Origin: Thermoleophilia bacterium
GTDB lineage: Bacteria > Actinomycetota > Thermoleophilia > Gaiellales > JAICJC01
DNA length: 18,178 nucleotides
Reading direction: 5' to 3'
Assembly (NCBI GenBank): GCA_025928435.1
Contig: JAICJM010000065.1
Coordinates: forward strand, 1-18,178
Shown here one piece after another: positions 15,334 to 18,178 of this stretch. Positions within the stretch are counted from its first letter, which is position 1. Each line of letters starts with the position of its first letter. Position numbers and translations under genes: made by a program. The notes below the pieces were generated by a model that saw only the letters and a list, made by a program, of their open reading frames with translations, did no database searches and was not told the DNA's origin.

Positions 15334-16205
15334 GGTCGTTCACCTACTCCGCGCCGGCGTCGATCGCCGAGGCCGCCGAGCGGCTCGGCTCCCCGGGCGC
15401 CCGGGCGATGGGCGGCGGCACCGACCTCCTGCCCCAGCTCCAGCGCGGCATCCGCCCGGCCGGCGAGGTGGTCGACCTGCGCGGCGCCGTACCCGCGGGC
15501 ATCCTGGCGGCCGGCCAGGGCATGCGGATCGGGGCCGCGACCCGCGTCGCCGACGTCGCCCGCGATCCTGACGTGATCGCGCGCTTCGACGTTCTGGCCC
15601 AGGCGGCCGGGGCGGTGGCATCGCCGCAGCTGCGCGAGATGGGCACCGTCGCCGGCAACCTGTGCCAGGCGGTGCGGTGCTGGTACTTCCGCCATCCCGA
15701 CCTCACCTGCTGGCTGCGCGGCGGGGACACCTGCTACGCCCAGATCGGCGACCACCGCAAGCACGGGCTCGAGCCGGGCGACTGCATCTCGGTCGCGCCG
15801 TCCGACCTGGCCGCCGCGCTGCTGGCGCTCGACGCCGTCGTGACGACCGACCGGCGGGAGGCGTTCCCGCTGGCCGAGCTTTACCGCAAGGCGACCGCGG
15901 AGAACCGCTCGACGATCGCGCTCGAGGAGGGCGAGCTGGTCACGGCCGTCACGGTGCCGCGCCCGCCCGACGCGAGCGCGTACGTGCGAGCGGGTGAGCG
16001 GGCGGCCTGGAGCTTCGCCCTCTGCGGTGTGGCCGCGGCCCGCTTCGACGGCGAGGTGCGCCTGGCCGCGATCGGCGTCTCGAACCTGCCCCGGCTGCTC
16101 GATCCGGCCGATCCGCTGGCGGGGCTGCCCGGCCTGGAGATGACCGGCTGGAAGCGGCGGCTGCTGGAGACCCTCACACAGGACGCGCTCGCAGCGGTAT
16201 CGTGA
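15330..16205 (+). CDS. Molybdenum hydroxylase FAD subunit with [4Fe-4S]-type insertion
   Basis: The flavin subunit, 291 residues. FAD-binding motifs are MGGGTDLLPQ (27-36) and MGTVAGNL (104-111). Between GNL and the conserved PSDLAAALLALDA lies an insertion of about 40 residues carrying Cys112, Cys117, Cys127, Cys135 and Cys152. CoxM and XdhB lack it, but HcrB of 4-hydroxybenzoyl-CoA reductase and E. coli PaoB have an insertion at this place that binds a [4Fe-4S] cluster. The RCWYFRHPDLTC pattern resembles the RCPYFR segment of PaoB. The C-terminal domain appears about 20-25 residues short, with the helix before WKRRLLETL reduced. It overlaps both neighbours by 4 bp (ATGA and GTGA). Confidence 0.92.
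   Translation: MRSFTYSAPASIAEAAERLGSPGARAMGGGTDLLPQLQRGIRPAGEVVDLRGAVPAGILAAGQGMRIGAATRVADVARDPDVIARFDVLAQAAGAVASPQLREMGTVAGNLCQAVRCWYFRHPDLTCWLRGGDTCYAQIGDHRKHGLEPGDCISVAPSDLAAALLALDAVVTTDRREAFPLAELYRKATAENRSTIALEEGELVTAVTVPRPPDASAYVRAGERAAWSFALCGVAAARFDGEVRLAAIGVSNLPRLLDPADPLAGLPGLEMTGWKRRLLETLTQDALAAVS
16198..16203 (+). promoter_or_regulatory. Possible internal -10 box
   Basis: TATCGT, in the context GGTATCGT (16196-16203), lies at the end of the FAD-subunit gene, 7 bases before an ATG at 16211. It fits the leaderless promoter pattern seen before leuC, pntAA and the [2Fe-2S] gene, so the propeller gene might also be made on its own message. It is inside a coding region and could be chance. 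Confidence 0.25.
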
Positions 16206-17122
16206 CCGGGATGGGTCGATGGGTCGGGGTCGTTGCGGTGGTCGTCGCCGCGCTTGCGCTGCCCGCGGCCGCGGCGGCCAGGCCGCTGCCGCAGATGCCG
16301 CTGCGGACGAAGCCGCCCCCGGTGAAGGAGGAGTCGCCGTCGGCCGCGCCCGGCTATTTCGCCTGGGTGCAGAACACACGCAGCCACCCCAACCTCTTCA
16401 ACGTCTACGCCCAGCACGACGGCCGCACCCGCTACCGGGTGAACCCGGCCGGCACGCAGGCCGGGCTCGGGACCGGGATCGACGGGACGACGCTCGTCTA
16501 CACGCAGCGGCACCGCGGCGGGTTCAACATCCGCCTGTTCAACCTCGCGACGAAGCGCCGCTTCGCGCCGCCCGCCGGCGTCAACACGCCGCACGTCGAG
16601 GACGAGCCGACGATCTCGGGCGACTGGCTCCTGTTCCACCGCAGCGAGGGCGGCGCGTCGCCGGGACAGCAGGTGATCCTGCGCAACGTGCGGAGCGGGG
16701 AGACGCGGGTCATCGCCTCGGTGCACGGCCGTGTCGGCCTGCTCGAGGCCGGCCAGGTGAACGGCGACTGGGCCGTCTTCACCAAGTCGGTGAACGGGAC
16801 GCGCTTCAACGTCTGGCGCTACCAGATCTCGACGAGGACGCTGGCCGAGGTGCCCAACCCGCACGACAGGGTGCACTCGTCGGCCGCGGTCAACCCGTTC
16901 GGCACGGTCTACTTCGAGGAGAGCGGCGCGCGCTGCGGGGCGAACGCGACCGTCGAGATCTACCCGGTCGGCGGCCCCACGATCACCGCCGGCTCGCTGC
17001 GGCCCGGCATCGACATGTTCCACCCGTTCCTGTTCGAGCACAGCCCGACCGACAGCTTTCTCTTCGCCAAGCTGCACTGCGTGGGCGGCGCGACGGACAT
17101 CTTCAAGTCCAACTTCGCGTGA
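16202..17122 (+). CDS. Exported beta-propeller-like protein, function unknown
   Basis: A 306-residue protein with an N-terminal signal peptide: Arg6, a hydrophobic core (about 8-20) and an Ala-rich cleavage region ending near Ala26-Ala-Arg. The mature part carries about six short beta repeats, each a hydrophobic strand after a turn: residues 53-56, 96-101, 141-146, 189-194, 234-239 and 284-289, roughly 45 residues apart. GDWLLFHR and GDWAVFTK are the clearest copies, resembling TolB/WD40-like blades. Start is GTG 16202, overlapping the upstream stop, or ATG 16211. The stop TGA lies inside a REP-like palindrome (17118-17152). No catalytic motif is seen. An accessory role beside the molybdenum enzyme is only suggested by position. 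Confidence 0.8.
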   Translation: MTGMGRWVGVVAVVVAALALPAAAAARPLPQMPLRTKPPPVKEESPSAAPGYFAWVQNTRSHPNLFNVYAQHDGRTRYRVNPAGTQAGLGTGIDGTTLVYTQRHRGGFNIRLFNLATKRRFAPPAGVNTPHVEDEPTISGDWLLFHRSEGGASPGQQVILRNVRSGETRVIASVHGRVGLLEAGQVNGDWAVFTKSVNGTRFNVWRYQISTRTLAEVPNPHDRVHSSAAVNPFGTVYFEESGARCGANATVEIYPVGGPTITAGSLRPGIDMFHPFLFEHSPTDSFLFAKLHCVGGATDIFKSNFA

Positions 17123-17185
17123 ATAGACGGGGTCAGACCCCTCTTATTCACGACGCACCAGACGGGGTCAGACCCGATGCCTGGT
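17118..17185. repeat. Tandem pair of REP-like palindromes with a GGGGTCAGACCC core
   Basis: Unit 1 spans 17118-17152: outer stem CGTGAATA/TATTCACG (8 bp), 3-base internal loops, then core GGGGTCAGACCCC (17129-17141). Unit 2 spans about 17157-17185: outer stem ACCAG/CTGGT around core GGGGTCAGACCC (17164-17175). The 15 bases GACGGGGTCAGACCC are repeated exactly at 17126-17140 and 17161-17175, while the outer stems differ in sequence but still pair. This is the form of REP/BIME elements, which are mobilised by RAYT (REP-associated tyrosine) transposases; no transposase is in the window. Confidence 0.75.
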
Positions 17186-17436
17186 CGCAGTTCGCAGCCT
17201 GGGCGGCCCGCCCCGGCGGCGCGTTCGCTCTCGGATGGAGCGCCCCGACCGCCCTCGCGGTGGCGTTGTGGATCGCTGACTCCGCCAGCCGCCCGGCCGG
17301 CGGCGACGGACTTCAGGGCCTCGGCGCCGCGCCCGACTTCCTGATGTTCCTCTTCGCAGCGATCATCGTCGGCCCTGCGATCGGCATCCTGTGCGCGACC
17401 GCCGTGTGGCTGCGCCGCCGCCGGGCGGTCTACTAG
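17119..17436 (+). CDS. Small two-helix membrane protein, N terminus built from REP-like repeat
   Basis: A 105-residue open frame from GTG 17119, which overlaps the propeller stop (GTGA). Two hydrophobic segments, about 36-53 and 74-98, are followed by a basic RRRR tail, suggesting a cytoplasmic C terminus. Codons from about residue 22 onward are strongly GC-ending, as in real genes here. The first 19 codons are encoded by the REP-like palindromes and use rare AAT, AGA, CTT, ATT and CCA codons. No other in-frame start lies before helix 1. The gene ends on a CTAG shared with the stop of the convergent DUF1326 gene. No family recognised. It may be an old membrane protein whose start was replaced. 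Confidence 0.55.
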   Translation: MNRRGQTPLIHDAPDGVRPDAWSQFAAWAARPGGAFALGWSAPTALAVALWIADSASRPAGGDGLQGLGAAPDFLMFLFAAIIVGPAIGILCATAVWLRRRRAVY

Positions 17437-18041
17437 CCCGCGTACTCGAACGTCGACTCGAAGCCGGTGCGGCCGGTGAACTCGAACGAGAAGTGCTCGT
17501 CGGCGGCGACGAGGCGCTCCGCGACCACCTCGCGGCCGGAGTGGTCGTGGCCGGGAATGATGCACGTCACGGTGCTCGCGGTCTCGTAGGGCGTCGTCAT
17601 CGTCACCGTCACGGCGCCGCCGGCCCGGAAGCACCCGCGGCCGCGCGTGTGGTCGAGGGCGATCTCGCTCGCGTGCACCGCCAGCACCTCGCTCGGCTTG
17701 AACACCCACGGGAACTGCTGCGCCGGCGTCCCGCCCAGCCGGCCCAGGAACACGTCCTCGAGCGCCCGCCGCTGGTCGTCGTCGCCGCGGCCGTCGACGT
17801 GGAGCACGAACCGCCACGGCGACCGCGGCTCGTCGTCCGAGTAGCGGATCACCATGACGACGTCCAGGCCGGACAGGTCGGCGTCGCCGACCGCGCCGTC
17901 CTCCACATGCCACGACAGGGCGCCGATGCACTCGCCGAAGGTGGAGCGGCCGCCGGGGACGCCGTCGATGCGGCGGCAGGGGCAGATCGGCTCGCAGTTG
18001 CACGCCTCGAGCGTCGTGCCCGTGAGGCGCCAGCCGCTCAC
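17433..18041 (-). CDS. DUF1326 family protein
   Basis: A 202-residue cytosolic protein. The N terminus has the Cys-rich signature [10 protein letters not shown] (Cys14, Cys16, Cys20, Cys22) and then FGEC (Cys38), typical of the DUF1326 family. These residues could bind a metal or iron-sulfur cluster, but the family has no established biochemical function. The rest is beta-rich, with ending strands such as [18 protein letters not shown]. The GTG start at 18041 overlaps the ilvD stop by 4 bp (GTGA), so it is translated with dihydroxy-acid dehydratase, itself an iron-sulfur enzyme. A link to that cluster is speculative. The stop codon is in a CTAG shared with the convergent small membrane gene. 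Confidence 0.85.
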   Translation of the reverse strand: MSGWRLTGTTLEACNCEPICPCRRIDGVPGGRSTFGECIGALSWHVEDGAVGDADLSGLDVVMVIRYSDDEPRSPWRFVLHVDGRGDDDQRRALEDVFLGRLGGTPAQQFPWVFKPSEVLAVHASEIALDHTRGRGCFRAGGAVTVTMTTPYETASTVTCIIPGHDHSGREVVAERLVAADEHFSFEFTGRTGFESTFEYAG

Positions 18042-18178
18042 GGGCGGGTCACGGCCCCCTCGCTCGCGGACGAGACCAGGGCGGCGTACTTCGCGAACAC
18101 CCCGTGCTCGTAGCGCGGCTTCGGCGGCGACCAGTCGCGCAGGCGAGCCGCGATCTCGTCGTCGGAGAGCAGCACCCG
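18038..18178 (-). CDS. ilvD: Dihydroxy-acid dehydratase, C-terminal fragment
   Basis: The last 46 codons of a minus-strand gene that continues beyond the right edge. The segment [20 protein letters not shown], followed by a conserved glycine, a lysine-tyrosine pair (FAKYAALV) and SSASEGAVT, is the standard C-terminal end of IlvD/Edd dehydratases. SSASEGAVT and W-x-P-P-x-P-R-Y point to IlvD, the [Fe-S] enzyme that dehydrates dihydroxy acids in valine, isoleucine and leucine synthesis, rather than Edd. The stop TGA overlaps the DUF1326 GTG by 4 bp. Confidence 0.88.
   Translation of the reverse strand, partial: RVLLSDDEIAARLRDWSPPKPRYEHGVFAKYAALVSSASEGAVTRP

Noticed and set aside
12645..16205. 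Aerobic CO dehydrogenase (coxSLM)
   Set aside because: The gene set looks similar, but the Mo subunit lacks the AYxCSFR active-site loop and the FAD subunit has the [4Fe-4S]-type insertion absent from CoxM.
17118..17185. CRISPR array
   Set aside because: Only two copies with a core of 12-15 bases, palindromic with differing outer stems and no regular spacers or cas genes; REP-like is the better description.

Overview
This window is GC-rich, with strongly GC-biased third codon positions, GTG/TTG start codons and TANNNT-type -10 boxes placed only 7-10 nt before start codons. That combination suggests a high-GC actinobacterium, possibly a deep-branching one such as Thermoleophilia. The taxonomic guess is inference; there is no rRNA or other marker gene here. 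Every stretch is accounted for by genes or short intergenic gaps (the longest is about 143 bp). No tRNA, rRNA, CRISPR array or intact transposon was seen.

Layout from left to right. A minus-strand gene fragment (1-77) diverges from leuC-leuD (150-2095), the two subunits of isopropylmalate isomerase. leuD converges on a minus-strand marR-MFS exporter pair (2092-3812). marR diverges from a three-gene proton-translocating NAD(P) transhydrogenase operon, pntAA-pntAB-pntB (3896-6740). A minus-strand block follows: a four-helix membrane protein (6790-7224), an M20 metallopeptidase (7301-8371), a TadG-like von Willebrand A protein (8432-9793) and a SNF2 helicase (9937-12579). The SNF2 gene diverges from a plus-strand operon for a molybdenum hydroxylase: [2Fe-2S] subunit, Mo subunit and FAD subunit (12645-16205). 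The FAD subunit carries a Cys-rich insertion like that of 4-hydroxybenzoyl-CoA reductase and PaoB. The operon continues into an exported beta-propeller-like protein and a small two-helix membrane protein (to 17436). That last gene converges on a minus-strand DUF1326 gene joined to the end of ilvD (17433-18178).

The genes fall into independent transcription units. Branched-chain amino acid synthesis flanks the window at both ends (leuCD and ilvD). Redox metabolism occupies the middle (transhydrogenase and molybdenum hydroxylase). Within operons the junctions are extremely tight: eight neighbouring pairs overlap by four bases (ATGA, GTGA or TTGA), implying translational coupling. Two convergent pairs share one CTAG as both stop codons.

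The most interesting non-coding signals are four. (1) REP-like palindromes occur at two sites; their 13-base cores differ by a compensatory base-pair swap, and one pair appears to have been absorbed into the start of a small membrane-protein gene. (2) A recurrent GGTANNNT element lies just upstream of start codons and points to leaderless transcripts. (3) A symmetric bidirectional -10 element lies between the SNF2 gene and the molybdenum hydroxylase operon. (4) The TadG-like gene has a structured 5' leader. No wholly new defence or biosynthetic system is evident.
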